A stretch of 54,297 bases of DNA, taken from the NCBI RefSeq assembly GCF_020404845.1, contig NZ_JAIOJZ010000052.1:1-54297 (forward strand), read 5' to 3'. The DNA is from Streptomyces hyderabadensis (GTDB lineage: Bacteria > Actinomycetota > Actinomycetes > Streptomycetales > Streptomycetaceae). The notes beneath the pieces were generated by a model, which was given only the letters and a program-made list of their open reading frames with translations, ran no database searches and had not been told where the DNA came from. Positions 16,322 through 27,512 of this stretch are shown piece after piece. Position 1 is the first letter of the stretch. Each line of letters begins with the position of its first letter. The position numbers and the translations under genes were made by a program.

Positions 16322-17269
16322 TCAGGGCGCGTCCGGCTTCGTCAGTCGTGAGCGCTGGGTTGACCACAACGCCTTCTGGGCCAGCAGCGTGAGGGTTCCG
16401 GCGACCACGATTCCTGCCAGGTTGAGGAGGAGTTGTTCGGTGGAGCCCACCGTCTGGTCGGTGTCGCCGAAGCTCAGGGCGACGGCGGCGTTCGCGGCCG
16501 CCGGCACCGTGGTGACCGAGATGGCGACGCCGACCAGGGCGCCGGACTTCGCCGAGGTCAGGGACAGGGTGCCCGCGATGCCGGCGAGGACCGCCACCAC
16601 GAAGGAGAAGGCGTCGGGGGCGTAGACGAAGCCGGTGTTGGGCCGGTCGCCCTCCAGCTTGCCCTCGCTGAACAGGTCGAGGGCGGCCATGATCCAGCTG
16701 AAGCCCACCGTCACCGCCATCGCCACGGCGAAGCCCACCAGCAGGGCGATCGCCGAGCGCAGGGCCAGGCGCGGGGCGCGCTGGACGGCCGCCGTGCAGA
16801 TGCCGGCGAGCGGGCCGAACTCCGGGCCGACCGCCATCGCGCCCACGATCAGGATCGCGTTGTCGAGGACGACACCGCAGGCCGCGATCATCGTGGCGAG
16901 CGTGATGAAGGCGACGTAGGTGATGGAGAGGGTCGACTCCTCGTGCGTCGCCTCCTCCAGCTGCTCCCACAGCACCGCGTCGGCCGCCTCGCCGGGCGCG
17001 TCCCGCTCGGCCTGGTCGGCGCGCTCCGAGAGCGACAGGTCGATGTTCTCGGCGGTGATGGCGCCGCAGCTGTCGATGCCCAACGCCCGCAGGCCGTTGA
17101 TGAGTTCGTCACCGGCCTCGCGGGCCACGTCGCACATCACGACGTCGCCCTCGGGTTCGCGGGCGGCGCCCGGCAGGACGACGAGATGGGTGGTGCCGAC
17201 CGTACGGTCGATCAGGCGGACCACCTCGTCGGTGCGGTCGGCCGGGGTGATCAGGCGCAGATGCAGCAT
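16322..17269 (-). CDS. DUF389 family membrane protein
   Basis: A 315-aa protein of the DUF389 (TIGR00341-like) family, function unknown. Residues 1-100 form a soluble domain ('HLRLITPADRTDEVVRLIDRTVG'). The rest contains about six membrane helices with the family motif 'GAMAVGPEFGPLAGIC' and 'ATMIAACGVVLDNAILIVGAM'. The ATG at 17269 was chosen as the first in frame. It lies 35 bp downstream of coaA on the same strand and is probably co-transcribed. Some related proteins are suspected transporters; nothing here proves that. Confidence 0.88.
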   Translation of the reverse strand: MLHLRLITPADRTDEVVRLIDRTVGTTHLVVLPGAAREPEGDVVMCDVAREAGDELINGLRALGIDSCGAITAENIDLSLSERADQAERDAPGEAADAVLWEQLEEATHEESTLSITYVAFITLATMIAACGVVLDNAILIVGAMAVGPEFGPLAGICTAAVQRAPRLALRSAIALLVGFAVAMAVTVGFSWIMAALDLFSEGKLEGDRPNTGFVYAPDAFSFVVAVLAGIAGTLSLTSAKSGALVGVAISVTTVPAAANAAVALSFGDTDQTVGSTEQLLLNLAGIVVAGTLTLLAQKALWSTQRSRLTKPDAP

Positions 17270-17304
17270 CCGGTATTTCTACCGCGCCGCCCGCCCCGCC
17301 CGCC

Positions 17305-18294
17305 TCACAGCTTGCGCAGGCTCAGGCGCTGCACCTTGTGGTCGGGGCCCTTGCGCAGCACCAGGGTGGCCCGGCCCCGGGTGGGGGCCACGTTCTCCAC
17401 CAGGTTGGGCTGGTTGATGGTGCGCCAGGTGGTGCGGGCGTAGTCCAGGGCCTCCTCCTCCGACACCTGGGTGTACTTGCGGAAGTACGAGGACGGGTTC
17501 TGGAAGGCGGTCGCGCGCAGCTTGCGGAAGCGGTTGAGGTACCAGCGTTCGATGTCCTCGGTGCGTGCGTCGACGTACACGCTGAAGTCGAAGTAGTCGG
17601 CGAGTCCGACCCTGGTGCGGCCGTCCTTGCCGGGCAGCGCGGGCTGGAGCACGTTGAGGCCCTCGACGATCAGGATGTCGGGGCGGCGGACGACGAGCCG
17701 CTGGTCCGGGACGATGTCGTAGATCAGGTGGGAGTAGACCGGGGCGGTCACCTCCGCCTTGCCCGCCTTGATGTCGGCGACGAACCGGGTCAGCGCCCGG
17801 CGGTCGTAGGACTCGGGGAAACCTTTCCGCGACATCAGGCCGCGCGCCTCCAGCTCCCGGGTGGGCAGCAGGAAGCCGTCGGTGGTGACCAGCTCCACGC
17901 GCGGGTGCTCGGGCCAGCGGGACAGCAGTGCCTGGAGCAGGCGGGCGACGGTGGACTTGCCGACCGCCACCGAACCCGCGACCCCTATGACGAAGGGGGT
18001 GCCGGACTGGGAGCCCTGCTCGCCGAGGAAGGTGTTCAGCGCGCCGCGCAGTCCGTCGGTGGCGCCGACGTAGAGGTTGAGGAGCCGGGACAGCGGGAGG
18101 TAGATGTCCCGCACCTCGTCGAGGTCGATGACGTCGCCGAGGCCGCGCAGCCGCTCGACCTCCTCGGCGGTCAGCGGCAGCGGCGTCTTGTCGCGCAGCG
18201 CGCTCCACTCGGGGCGGGTGAGGTCGACGTAGGGAGTCGCCTCCGGCCGGGACCGGTGGGCGCTCCGGGGAATCGAGGGGACCGGAGAGATCAC
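17305..18294 (-). CDS. coaA: Pantothenate kinase, type I
   Basis: A 329-aa type I pantothenate kinase, the first and usually regulated step of CoA synthesis. The P-loop is 'GVAGSVAVGKST' at residues 104-115. 'VTTDGFLLP', 'RKGFPESYD' and 'SVYVDA' are further family motifs. The start is GTG at 18294. The gene is divergent from a lipoprotein gene across about 220 bp. Near acpS (5 kb away) it fits a cofactor theme, as AcpS uses CoA as donor. Confidence 0.95.
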   Translation of the reverse strand: MISPVPSIPRSAHRSRPEATPYVDLTRPEWSALRDKTPLPLTAEEVERLRGLGDVIDLDEVRDIYLPLSRLLNLYVGATDGLRGALNTFLGEQGSQSGTPFVIGVAGSVAVGKSTVARLLQALLSRWPEHPRVELVTTDGFLLPTRELEARGLMSRKGFPESYDRRALTRFVADIKAGKAEVTAPVYSHLIYDIVPDQRLVVRRPDILIVEGLNVLQPALPGKDGRTRVGLADYFDFSVYVDARTEDIERWYLNRFRKLRATAFQNPSSYFRKYTQVSEEEALDYARTTWRTINQPNLVENVAPTRGRATLVLRKGPDHKVQRLSLRKL

Positions 18295-18518
18295 AGTCCA
18301 TTGTTAACGGAGTACGAACCGGGCGGCAGGTGGGCTGTGTCACGTCCGGTCGAGATCACGGTCGGATCTCGGACGGCCGGTTATCGATCGTGCGTGCGAT
18401 TGCCGTAGGTATGGTGCGGGCAAAGTCGACCGGATCTCATCACCGGCCCCGACGTGAGCCGACAGATTCCGACGCGAGTCGGCATCCCCCCGAAGTGAAC
18501 CGACGAAAGAGTGCTGCC

Positions 18519-19325
18519 GTGAGTTCGACCGCTGTCCGCCGTACCGCCCTCGCGGCCTCCGCCGCCGCCCTGGCCCTGCTCGTCACCGCCTGCGGCGGGT
18601 CGTCCGACGACGACTCCGCGGCCGGTGACGACAAGGCGAAGGCGGAGCGGTCCGCCCCGGCGGAGGGCGCCGGCGAGTCCGCGCCGGCGGGCAAGGCGCT
18701 GACCGCCGCCGAACTGGAGAAGGTCGCCCTGGCCCAGGCCGACGTCAAGAGCGGCGAGGTCGCCACCGAACTGTCGGCGGACGACCAGGTGGCCAAGGAC
18801 CAGATCTCGGCGGACGACAAGGCGTGCCTGCCGCTCGTGTACGTCCAGGGCGCGGTGGCCCAGGGCGAGCCGGCGGCGGACGTGCAACGCTCCTGGCAGG
18901 GCCAGACGGAGTCGCCCTCCGAGAGCAAGGGCCCGGACGGCCAGGACATGACCGACATCGACGTGAACAAGATCCTGCTGAACGTCGCCTCCTACGCGGA
19001 CGGCGGCGCCGAGGAGGCGATGGCGGGCCTGAAGGCGGCCGTCGAGAAGTGCGCCGGCGGCTTCGACGCCACCGCGGGCGGCGACAAGATGCGGGTCACC
19101 GAGGTGAGCGGCGGGGACGCCCCCAAGGGCGGGGACGAGGGGCTCGCCGTCAACATCGGTGTGGCCACCGGCGGGGACAAGAGCGGGCTCATGAAGCTCG
19201 TCGTGGTCCGCAAGGGAGCCACCCTCGCCACCTTCAGCGCGGTCAACCTCTCCTCGATGATGACCGGCGCGGAGTTCGAGGTCCCCGCCGACGTCGTCGA
19301 CGCGCAGGTCGCCAAGCTCGGCTGA
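18519..19325 (+). CDS. Secreted lipoprotein of unknown function
   Basis: A 268-aa predicted lipoprotein. A signal peptide with 'VRR' and a hydrophobic run ends in a lipobox 'LVTAC' with Cys25. An acidic, Ala-rich linker ('SSDDDSAAGDDKAKAE') precedes a folded domain from about residue 60 that has two cysteines ('DDKACLPLV' and 'VEKCAGGF'). I do not recognise the family. The GTG at 18519 was chosen because GAAAGA lies eight bases upstream. A GTG at 18495 would add eight residues. Confidence 0.8.
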   Translation: MSSTAVRRTALAASAAALALLVTACGGSSDDDSAAGDDKAKAERSAPAEGAGESAPAGKALTAAELEKVALAQADVKSGEVATELSADDQVAKDQISADDKACLPLVYVQGAVAQGEPAADVQRSWQGQTESPSESKGPDGQDMTDIDVNKILLNVASYADGGAEEAMAGLKAAVEKCAGGFDATAGGDKMRVTEVSGGDAPKGGDEGLAVNIGVATGGDKSGLMKLVVVRKGATLATFSAVNLSSMMTGAEFEVPADVVDAQVAKLG

Positions 19326-19435
19326 CGCACGGAGCGCGGACGGCGTTCGTACCCCGGTGGGAATTTCCGATTTCGGGCACGTGAGGCCCGCTGAGCGGCC
19401 GCCGCGAGGTCGATCCTGCTCGTAGGCTGCCGCTT

Positions 19436-21286
<1,851 letters not shown>

Positions 21287-21346
21287 CAACCCCGACGCGG
21301 GTCCCCGCGCCGGCCGCACCGGGCAGCGCGGCGGCCCGGGGCCCGC

Positions 21347-22807
21347 TCAGTTCCCCCGTACGTCCCGCCAGGCCCGCGGGATCGCGTCCGACACGTCGTG
21401 GGCGCCCGCCGGTGCTCCGTCCGCCGCGAAGCGGCCCGCCAGGCCGTGGAGGTACGCGGCCGCGCTCCCCGCGTCCAGCGCCGACAGGCCCGCCGCCAGC
21501 AGTGACCCCGCCAGGCCGGACAGCACGTCCCCGCTCCCGGCCGTGGCCAGCCACGAGGTGCCCGTCGCGTTGACCCGGACCGGGCCGCCCTTCGCACTGG
21601 CCACCAGTGTCGTCGAGCCCTTCAGCAGCACCGTCGCCCCGTACCGCGCCGCCAGTTCGCGCACCGAGGCCAGCCGGGCGCCCTCGACCTCCTCCCGGGC
21701 CACCCCGAGCAGCGCCGCCGCCTCCCCGGCGTGCGGGGTCATCAGCGTCGGCGCCGTGCGCGCCCGTACCGCGTCCGCGTCGGCCAGCCGCAGGCCGTCC
21801 GCGTCGATCAGCACCGGCACCTCGGCCGCCAGCACCTGAGCCACCGTCGCCGCGTCGTCACCGGCGCCCGGCCCGACCACCCAGGCCTGGACCCGCCCCG
21901 CCCGCTTCGGCCCCTGGTCGGACACGAGCGTCTCCGGGTAGCGGGCGATCACCGCGTCCCCGGCCGGGCCGACGTACCGCACCGCCCCGGCCCCGCCCCG
22001 CAGCGCGCCCGCGACGGCCAGCACGGCCGCGCCGGGGTAGCGGGCCGACCCGGCGGCGATGCCCACCACCCCGCGCCGGTACTTGTCGCTCTCGGCCGCC
22101 GGGACCGGCAGCAGCCGTGCCACGTCCGCGTGCTGCAACGCCTCCAGTTCCGCCCCTTCGCGCGGCAGGGGCAGGCCGATGTCGACCAGCCGCACCGCAC
22201 CCGCGTACTCCCGCGCCGGATCGATCAGCAGCCCCGGCTTGTGCGTCCCGAACGTCACCGTCAGGTCGGCCCGCACCACGTCCCCCGGGACCTGGCCGGT
22301 GTCCGCGTCGACGCCGCTCGGCAGGTCGACGGCGACCACGGCGGCCCGGGACCGCGCGGCCGCGTCCGCCAGCGGTACGGCCTCCTCCCGCAGCCCGCCC
22401 TTGCCGCCGATCCCGACGATGCCGTCGAGGACCAGGTCGGCCCGCGCGATCCGGTCCGACGCCGCCGCGGAGGCCGCCCGGGCGTCCAGCGTCCGGCCGC
22501 CGGCCCGGCGCAGCGCCGCCAGCCCGCCGCCGTGCGCCCGTTCCGGCGCGAGCAGCACCGCCGTCACGCCCGCGCCCCGCCGGGCCAGCCGCGCGCCCGC
22601 GTACAGGGCGTCGCCGCCGTTGTCGCCGCTGCCGACCAGCAGCACCACCCGGCTGCCGTAGACCCGCCCGGCCACCCGGACCAGCACCTGGGCGCAGGCG
22701 GCGGCAAGACCGGCCGCGGCCCGTTGCATCAGCGCCCCCTCCGGCAGCCGTGCCATCAGCTCCCGTTCGGCGTTCCTGACCGTTTCCACGCTGTACGCAG
22801 TCCGCAT
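21347..22807 (-). CDS. nnr: Bifunctional NAD(P)H-hydrate epimerase / dehydratase
   Basis: A 486-aa fusion that repairs damaged, hydrated NAD(P)H. The N-terminal YjeF_N epimerase domain (about 1-215) contains 'VVLLVGSGDNGGDALYAGARLARRG'. The C-terminal ADP/ATP-dependent dehydratase domain (about 230-480) contains 'MTPHAGEAAALLG', 'KGSTTLVA' and 'TAGSGDVLSGLAGSLLAAG'. The ATG at 22807 starts 'MRTAYSVETVRNAERELMA', typical of the family. The frame is open upstream but there it overlaps a divergent regulator gene. Confidence 0.95.
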   Translation of the reverse strand: MRTAYSVETVRNAERELMARLPEGALMQRAAAGLAAACAQVLVRVAGRVYGSRVVLLVGSGDNGGDALYAGARLARRGAGVTAVLLAPERAHGGGLAALRRAGGRTLDARAASAAASDRIARADLVLDGIVGIGGKGGLREEAVPLADAAARSRAAVVAVDLPSGVDADTGQVPGDVVRADLTVTFGTHKPGLLIDPAREYAGAVRLVDIGLPLPREGAELEALQHADVARLLPVPAAESDKYRRGVVGIAAGSARYPGAAVLAVAGALRGGAGAVRYVGPAGDAVIARYPETLVSDQGPKRAGRVQAWVVGPGAGDDAATVAQVLAAEVPVLIDADGLRLADADAVRARTAPTLMTPHAGEAAALLGVAREEVEGARLASVRELAARYGATVLLKGSTTLVASAKGGPVRVNATGTSWLATAGSGDVLSGLAGSLLAAGLSALDAGSAAAYLHGLAGRFAADGAPAGAHDVSDAIPRAWRDVRGN

Positions 22808-22886
22808 GCCGTCGAGTCTTCCCCGTAGGCCCGGAACACGCACGGCCCGCCGCTTCCCGGAATCCGCGATGGGGGACAGTGGTGCC

Positions 22887-23513
22887 ATGACCGGCGGTGA
22901 CGAAGAGACGGCCCAGGTGATGACCTCGCTCGGGGCCCGCCTGCGCGCGATCCGGCAGGCCCGCGGGCTCACCCTGGCCCAGCTCGCCGCCGTCACCGGC
23001 ATCTCCGTGAGCACCCTGTCCCGGCTGGAGTCGGGGCGGCGCGAGCCGGGGCTGCGGCACCTGCTGCCGCTGGCCCGGGCGCACCGGCTCCCCCTGGACG
23101 AACTCGTCGGCTCGCGCACCGGCGACCCCCGGGTCCACCCCCGCCCCTTCACCCGGCACGGACAGACGTGGGTCCCGCTCACCCGCAACCCGAACGACGG
23201 CCTGCACGCCTACAAGCAGATCCTCCCCGCCCCGGCCACCCCGCGGACCGAGTGGACGCCCCGCCCCGAACAGGGCTCCCACGAGGGCCACGAGTGGATC
23301 TACGTGCTCTCCGGCCGCCTGCTCCTCGCGCTCGGCGAGCACGACCTGATCCTGACGGCCGGGGAGACGGCGGAGTTCGACACCCGCGTCCCGCACGGCA
23401 TCGCCAACGCCGGGGACCGGCCCGTCGAGTGGATCGCCCTGTACGGCGCACAGGGCGAGCGCATGCACATCCGGGTCCGCCCGGCCACCGACCGGCCGGA
23501 CGACGCCCCCTGA
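22887..23513 (+). CDS. XRE-family regulator with C-terminal cupin
   Basis: A 208-aa DNA-binding regulator. A helix-turn-helix of the XRE type spans about residues 12-70 ('GLTLAQLAAVTGISVSTLSRLESG'). A cupin domain follows at about 120-190 ('GSHEGHEWIYVLSGRLLL', 'VPHGIANAG'), a likely small-ligand sensor. The ATG at 22887 was preferred because GGGGGA lies ten bases upstream; an ATG at 22869 is possible. It is divergent from nnr and converges with acpS three bases away. The regulated genes are not evident. Confidence 0.88.
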   Translation: MTGGDEETAQVMTSLGARLRAIRQARGLTLAQLAAVTGISVSTLSRLESGRREPGLRHLLPLARAHRLPLDELVGSRTGDPRVHPRPFTRHGQTWVPLTRNPNDGLHAYKQILPAPATPRTEWTPRPEQGSHEGHEWIYVLSGRLLLALGEHDLILTAGETAEFDTRVPHGIANAGDRPVEWIALYGAQGERMHIRVRPATDRPDDAP

Positions 23514-23516
23514 CCG

Positions 23517-23888
23517 TCACCCCTCCGCGATCACCACCGCCGACGCGATCCCCGCGTCATGGCTCAGCGACACGTGCCAGGACGCCACGCCCAGCTCCGC
23601 CGCCCGGGCCGCCACCGTCCCGGTGACCCGCAGCCGCGGCTGCCCGTTGTCCTCGACGTACACCTCGGCGTCCCTCCACAGCAGCCCCGCCGGTGCGCCC
23701 AGCGCCTTGGCCAGCGCCTCCTTCGCCGCGAAGCGGGCGGCGAGCGAGGCGACGCCGCGGCGCCCGCCGCCGGGCAGCAGCAGCTCGCTCTCCAGGAAGA
23801 GCCGCCCCGCCAGGGCCGGTGTGCGCGCCAGCGACGCCCCGAACCGCTCGACCTCGGCCACGTCGATCCCGACCCCGATGATGCTCAT
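23517..23888 (-). CDS. acpS: Holo-[acyl-carrier-protein] synthase
   Basis: A 123-aa AcpS that transfers 4'-phosphopantetheine from CoA to acyl carrier proteins of fatty acid, and possibly polyketide, synthesis. The Mg2+ ligand motif 'GVGIDVAEVERF' is at the N-terminus and 'RFAAKEALAKALG' in the middle. The length is normal. The ATG at 23888 ('MSIIGVGID') was chosen over an in-frame GTG 18 bases upstream. It is divergent from alr across 89 bp. Confidence 0.96.
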   Translation of the reverse strand: MSIIGVGIDVAEVERFGASLARTPALAGRLFLESELLLPGGGRRGVASLAARFAAKEALAKALGAPAGLLWRDAEVYVEDNGQPRLRVTGTVAARAAELGVASWHVSLSHDAGIASAVVIAEG

Positions 23889-23977
23889 GCCGGGCACCCT
23901 AACCACTGCCGGGCGGCAACCCCTCCCCGGCGGCGCGGGGCGGGGGCGGCCCGGTGCTCTGAGAGACTGGGGGCACG

Positions 23978-25147
23978 ATGAGTGAGACAGCTGCTCGGCG
24001 GGACGCGGTACTGCGCGCCCGGGCCGAGATCGACCTGGCCGCCCTGCGGGCCAACGTCCGCGCCCTGCGCGAACGGGCCCCCGGGGCGGCCGTCATGGCC
24101 GTCGTCAAGGCGGACGCCTACGGCCACGGCGCCGTCCCCTGCGCCCGCGCCGCCGTCCAGGCGGGCGCGACCTGGCTCGGCACCGCCACCCCGCAGGAGG
24201 CCCTCGCGCTCCGGGCGGCGGGGACCGGACTGCCGGACGACGTACGGATCATGTGCTGGCTGTGGACGCCCGGCGGGCCCTGGCGGGAGGCGGTCGAGGC
24301 GCGGCTCGACGTGTCCGTCAGCGGGATGTGGGCCCTGGCGGAGGTCACCGAGGCGGCCCGGGCGGCCGGGGTGCCCGCGCGCGTCCAGCTGAAGGCCGAC
24401 ACCGGGCTCGGCCGGAACGGCTGCCAGCCCGGCGCGGACTGGGAGGAGCTGGTCGCGGCCGCGCTGCGCGCCGAGCGGGAGGGGCTGCTGCGGGTCACCG
24501 GGCTCTGGTCCCACTTCGCCTGCGCCGACGAGCCCGGCCACCCCTCCATCGCCGCGCAGCTCACCCGCTTCCGGGAGATGACGGCGTACGCCGAGCGGCA
24601 GGGACTGCGCCCCGAGGTGCGGCACATCGCCAACTCCCCGGCCACCCTCACCCTCCCCGGCACCCACTTCGACCTGGTGCGGCCCGGCATCGCGATGTAC
24701 GGCGTCTCGCCCAGCCCCGAGATCGGCACCCCGGCCGACTTCGGGCTGCGGCCCGTGATGACGCTGGCCGCCTCGCTGGCCCTGGTCAAGCAGGTCCCCG
24801 GCGGCCACGGCGTCAGCTACGGGCACCACTACACCACCCCCGGCGAGACCACCCTCGGCCTCGTCCCGCTCGGCTACGCGGACGGCATCCCGCGCCACGC
24901 CTCCTCCACCGGCCCCGTCCTGGTCGACGGCAAGTGGCGCACGGTCGCGGGGCGGATCGCGATGGACCAGTTCGTCGTCGACCTCGGCGGTGACCGGCCC
25001 GAGCCGGGCGCCGAGGCGGTGCTGTTCGGGCCCGGCGACCGCGGCGAGCCCACCGCCGAGGACTGGGCCCAGGCGGCGGGCACCATCGCGTACGAGATCG
25101 TCACCCGGATCGGAAGCCGCGTGCCGCGCGTCTACGTCGACGAGTGA
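23978..25147 (+). CDS. alr: Alanine racemase
   Basis: A 389-aa PLP-dependent alanine racemase supplying D-Ala for peptidoglycan. The PLP lysine is K44 in 'AVVKADAYGHG'. The second-subunit catalytic Tyr probably lies in 'HGVSYGHHYTT', and 'LGYADGIPR' and 'GRIAMDQFVVDLG' are family motifs. The ATG at 23978 follows GGGGGCACG. It starts the alr-hydrolase-tsaE run on the + strand. Confidence 0.97.
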   Translation: MSETAARRDAVLRARAEIDLAALRANVRALRERAPGAAVMAVVKADAYGHGAVPCARAAVQAGATWLGTATPQEALALRAAGTGLPDDVRIMCWLWTPGGPWREAVEARLDVSVSGMWALAEVTEAARAAGVPARVQLKADTGLGRNGCQPGADWEELVAAALRAEREGLLRVTGLWSHFACADEPGHPSIAAQLTRFREMTAYAERQGLRPEVRHIANSPATLTLPGTHFDLVRPGIAMYGVSPSPEIGTPADFGLRPVMTLAASLALVKQVPGGHGVSYGHHYTTPGETTLGLVPLGYADGIPRHASSTGPVLVDGKWRTVAGRIAMDQFVVDLGGDRPEPGAEAVLFGPGDRGEPTAEDWAQAAGTIAYEIVTRIGSRVPRVYVDE

Positions 25148-25287
25148 CAGGAACGACTGACGAGAACGAGTCACCGGAACGAGTGACGGTCCCCTGTGAC
25201 GCGCGTCCGGGTGACACGGCGACCGGCGGCGGGTAGGCGCACAGCGGCCCGGTGAACCGGCGGACCAGGCGAAGAGGAGCGGTGTAC

Positions 25288-26547
25288 GTGAGCGAGAGCA
25301 GCGGGGAGGCCGTCGCGGCGGCCGTCGCCTCCGCCACGGAGGCCGCCGGCGAGGTCGCCGCCGGCGGCTGGCGCCGGGCGACCGGCATCGCCGGGGTCGC
25401 GATAGGCGTGGTCGCGGCCGGTGCCGCGGCCGGAGTGGCGATAGAGCGGCTCACCGTCGGCCGCGGGATGCGCCAGAAGGCCCGCCTCGCCCTCGACTCG
25501 GCGGGCCCGTACGGCGGACTGCGCGGCACCCCGGGCAAGGCGTACGCCGAGGACGGCACCGAGCTGTACTACGAGGTCGACGACCTCGACCCGGCGGCCG
25601 AGGCCGACCGCGCCCCGCGCCGCAGGCGGCTGTTCGGCCGCAGGACGCCGGCGCCCGTCACCGTCGTCTTCAGCCACGGCTACTGCCTCAACCAGGACTC
25701 CTGGCACTTCCAGCGGGCCGCCCTCAGGGGCGTGGTCCGCAGCGTCTACTGGGACCAGCGCAGCCACGGCCGGTCCGGGCGGGGCGTGACGCAGACCCGG
25801 GACGACCGGCCGGTCAGCATCGAGGAGCTGGGCCGCGACCTCAAGGCGGTCATCGACGCGGCCGCGCCCGAGGGCCCGCTCGTGCTGGTCGGGCACTCGA
25901 TGGGCGGCATGACCGTGATGGCCCTGGCCGACGCCTTCCCCGACCTGGTCCGCGAGCGCGTCGTCGGCGTCGCCCTCGTCGGTACCTCGTCCGGGCGGCT
26001 CGGCGAGGTCAACTTCGGGCTGCCGGTGGCCGGCGTCAACGCGGTGCGGCGGGTGCTGCCGGGCGTGCTCAGGGCGCTGGGGCAGCGGGCCGAGCTGGTG
26101 GAGCGGGGACGGCGGGCGACGGCGGACCTGTTCGCCGGGATCATCAAGCGGTACTCGTTCGCGTCCCGGGACGTGGACCCGGCCGTGGCCCGGTTCGCCG
26201 AGCGGATGATCGAGTCGACGCCGATCGACGTCGTCGCCGAGTACTACCCGGCCTTCAACGACCACGACAAGACCGAGGCCCTCGCCCACTTCGCCGGTCT
26301 CCCGGTGCTGGTCCTGGCCGGGGTGCGGGACCTGGTGACACCGAGCGAGCACAGCGAGGCCATCGCCGGTCTGCTGCCGGACGCCGAGCTGGTGCTGGTC
26401 CCCGACGCGGGGCACCTGGTGATGCTGGAACACCCCGAGCTGGTCACCGACCGCCTCGCCGACCTGCTCGCCCGCGCGGGCGCGGTGCCTACAGCGGCTA
26501 CCGTGGACGGCTATGGAAGCACCAGCAGCAGCGCAGGGCCCGGCTGA
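25288..26547 (+). CDS. Alpha/beta hydrolase with N-terminal membrane helix
   Basis: A 419-aa hydrolase. The N-terminus is Ala-rich with one hydrophobic segment (about 33-52, 'IAGVAIGVVAAGAAAGVAI'), suggesting membrane anchoring. The alpha/beta hydrolase domain runs from about 120. It has 'FSHGYCLNQDSWHFQR' (oxyanion region), nucleophile elbow 'VGHSMGGM', and C-terminal acid/His 'GVRDLVTP' and 'DAGHLVMLEHPE'. The GTG at 25288 has GAGGAG eight bases upstream; GTG codons at 25252 and 25282 are alternatives. The last 35 bases overlap tsaE. The substrate is unknown. Confidence 0.88.
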   Translation: MSESSGEAVAAAVASATEAAGEVAAGGWRRATGIAGVAIGVVAAGAAAGVAIERLTVGRGMRQKARLALDSAGPYGGLRGTPGKAYAEDGTELYYEVDDLDPAAEADRAPRRRRLFGRRTPAPVTVVFSHGYCLNQDSWHFQRAALRGVVRSVYWDQRSHGRSGRGVTQTRDDRPVSIEELGRDLKAVIDAAAPEGPLVLVGHSMGGMTVMALADAFPDLVRERVVGVALVGTSSGRLGEVNFGLPVAGVNAVRRVLPGVLRALGQRAELVERGRRATADLFAGIIKRYSFASRDVDPAVARFAERMIESTPIDVVAEYYPAFNDHDKTEALAHFAGLPVLVLAGVRDLVTPSEHSEAIAGLLPDAELVLVPDAGHLVMLEHPELVTDRLADLLARAGAVPTAATVDGYGSTSSSAGPG

Positions 26548-27055
26548 GCCCTCCGGGTCCGCCGTGTCCGCGCCCGACGTCGAGATCACCGTCACCTCGC
26601 CCGAGCAGATGCGGGAGCTGGGCCGCAGGCTCGCGGGGCTCCTGCGCGCCGGTGACCTGGTGATGCTCAGCGGGGAGCTGGGCGCCGGCAAGACGACGCT
26701 GACCCGGGGGCTCGGCGAGGGCCTCGACGTGCGGGGCGCCGTGACCTCCCCGACCTTCGTGATCGCCCGGGTGCACCCCGCGCTCGGCGACGGTCCGCCG
26801 CTCGTCCACGTGGACGCCTACCGGCTGTCCGGCGGCCTGGACGAGATGGAGGACCTCGATCTCGACGTCTCCCTGTCCGACTCGGTAATCGTGGTCGAGT
26901 GGGGCGAGGGCAAGGTCGAGGAGCTGACCGAGGACCGGCTGCGGGTCCGGATCGAGCGGGCCGTCGGCGACACCACCGACGAGGTGCGGCACGTGACGGT
27001 GACCGGGCTCGGCGAGCGGTGGGCCACGGCCGACGTGCGCGTGCTGGCCGGCTGA
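26513..27055 (+). CDS. tsaE: tRNA t6A biosynthesis ATPase TsaE
   Basis: A 180-aa TsaE that with TsaB and TsaD installs threonylcarbamoyl on A37 of ANN-decoding tRNAs. The P-loop is 'GELGAGKTT' at residues 54-62. 'TSPTFVIAR' and 'HVDAYRLSG' follow, as in the family. The gene overlaps the hydrolase by 35 bp. tsaB, rimI and tsaD are 1.2 kb downstream, separated by two other genes. Confidence 0.95.
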   Translation: MEAPAAAQGPAEPSGSAVSAPDVEITVTSPEQMRELGRRLAGLLRAGDLVMLSGELGAGKTTLTRGLGEGLDVRGAVTSPTFVIARVHPALGDGPPLVHVDAYRLSGGLDEMEDLDLDVSLSDSVIVVEWGEGKVEELTEDRLRVRIERAVGDTTDEVRHVTVTGLGERWATADVRVLAG

Positions 27056-27151
27056 GCCGCGCGGGCGGGGCCGGCTCCCGCCGGATTTCCGACAAGACGT
27101 CGGCAAAAGATTGCGTTCCGGGACTCGGGCGTGGTCACATGGTACTCAGCT

Positions 27152-27175
27152 CGTAGTTAGGCATGCCTTACTACG
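27152..27175. promoter_or_regulatory. 24-bp palindrome upstream of a small gene
   Basis: CGTAGTTAGGCATGCCTTAC plus TACG reads almost identically on both strands (22 of 24 positions). The half sites TTAGG and CCTTA recall DtxR-family (iron or manganese) operators, but the spacing is shorter than the 19-bp iron box. It ends 26 bp before the start codon of the small gene, a good position for an operator. It is a candidate only. Confidence 0.5.
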
Positions 27176-27201
27176 CCGCCCCCGAGCTTCAGGAGGCGTC
27201 C

Positions 27202-27453
27202 ATGTCGTCCACGTCCCAGGCCCGGCCGCAGGGCCGCCCGAGGCCGCAGCCGCCCGCGCCCGCCGGGGTGTCGATGCGGGACCTGCTCGCCTCCTGCGCC
27301 GCCGCGACGGCGGTCTCGACGCCGCCCCGCGCCCCCGAACCGGAGACCCGCCGGCCGGTCCGCGACCAGCAGGGCCACCACGAGCAGCGGGGCCACGACG
27401 ACCAGGAGCAGCGCGACCAGCAGGACCTCCACGGCCACCGCGAGGCCGCCTGA
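27202..27453 (+). CDS. Small Arg/Pro/Gln-rich protein, unknown function
   Basis: An 83-aa protein with no recognised domain. It starts 'MSSTSQARPQGRPRPQPP', has a central 'GVSMRDLLASCAAATAVSTPP' that is the most protein-like part, and ends in a Gln/His/Asp-rich tail. AGGAGG lies five bases before the ATG at 27202, a very strong ribosome binding site for this genome. That signal and the upstream palindrome are the main evidence. An ATG at 27163 is inside the palindrome and less likely. The antisense open frame is probably a shadow. Confidence 0.6.
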   Translation: MSSTSQARPQGRPRPQPPAPAGVSMRDLLASCAAATAVSTPPRAPEPETRRPVRDQQGHHEQRGHDDQEQRDQQDLHGHREAA

Positions 27454-27512
27454 CACCCCCGCGGGGGCCCGGCGGGGCAGCCGGTGCCCGCGACGGGGCG
27501 GCCCGCGCGTCG

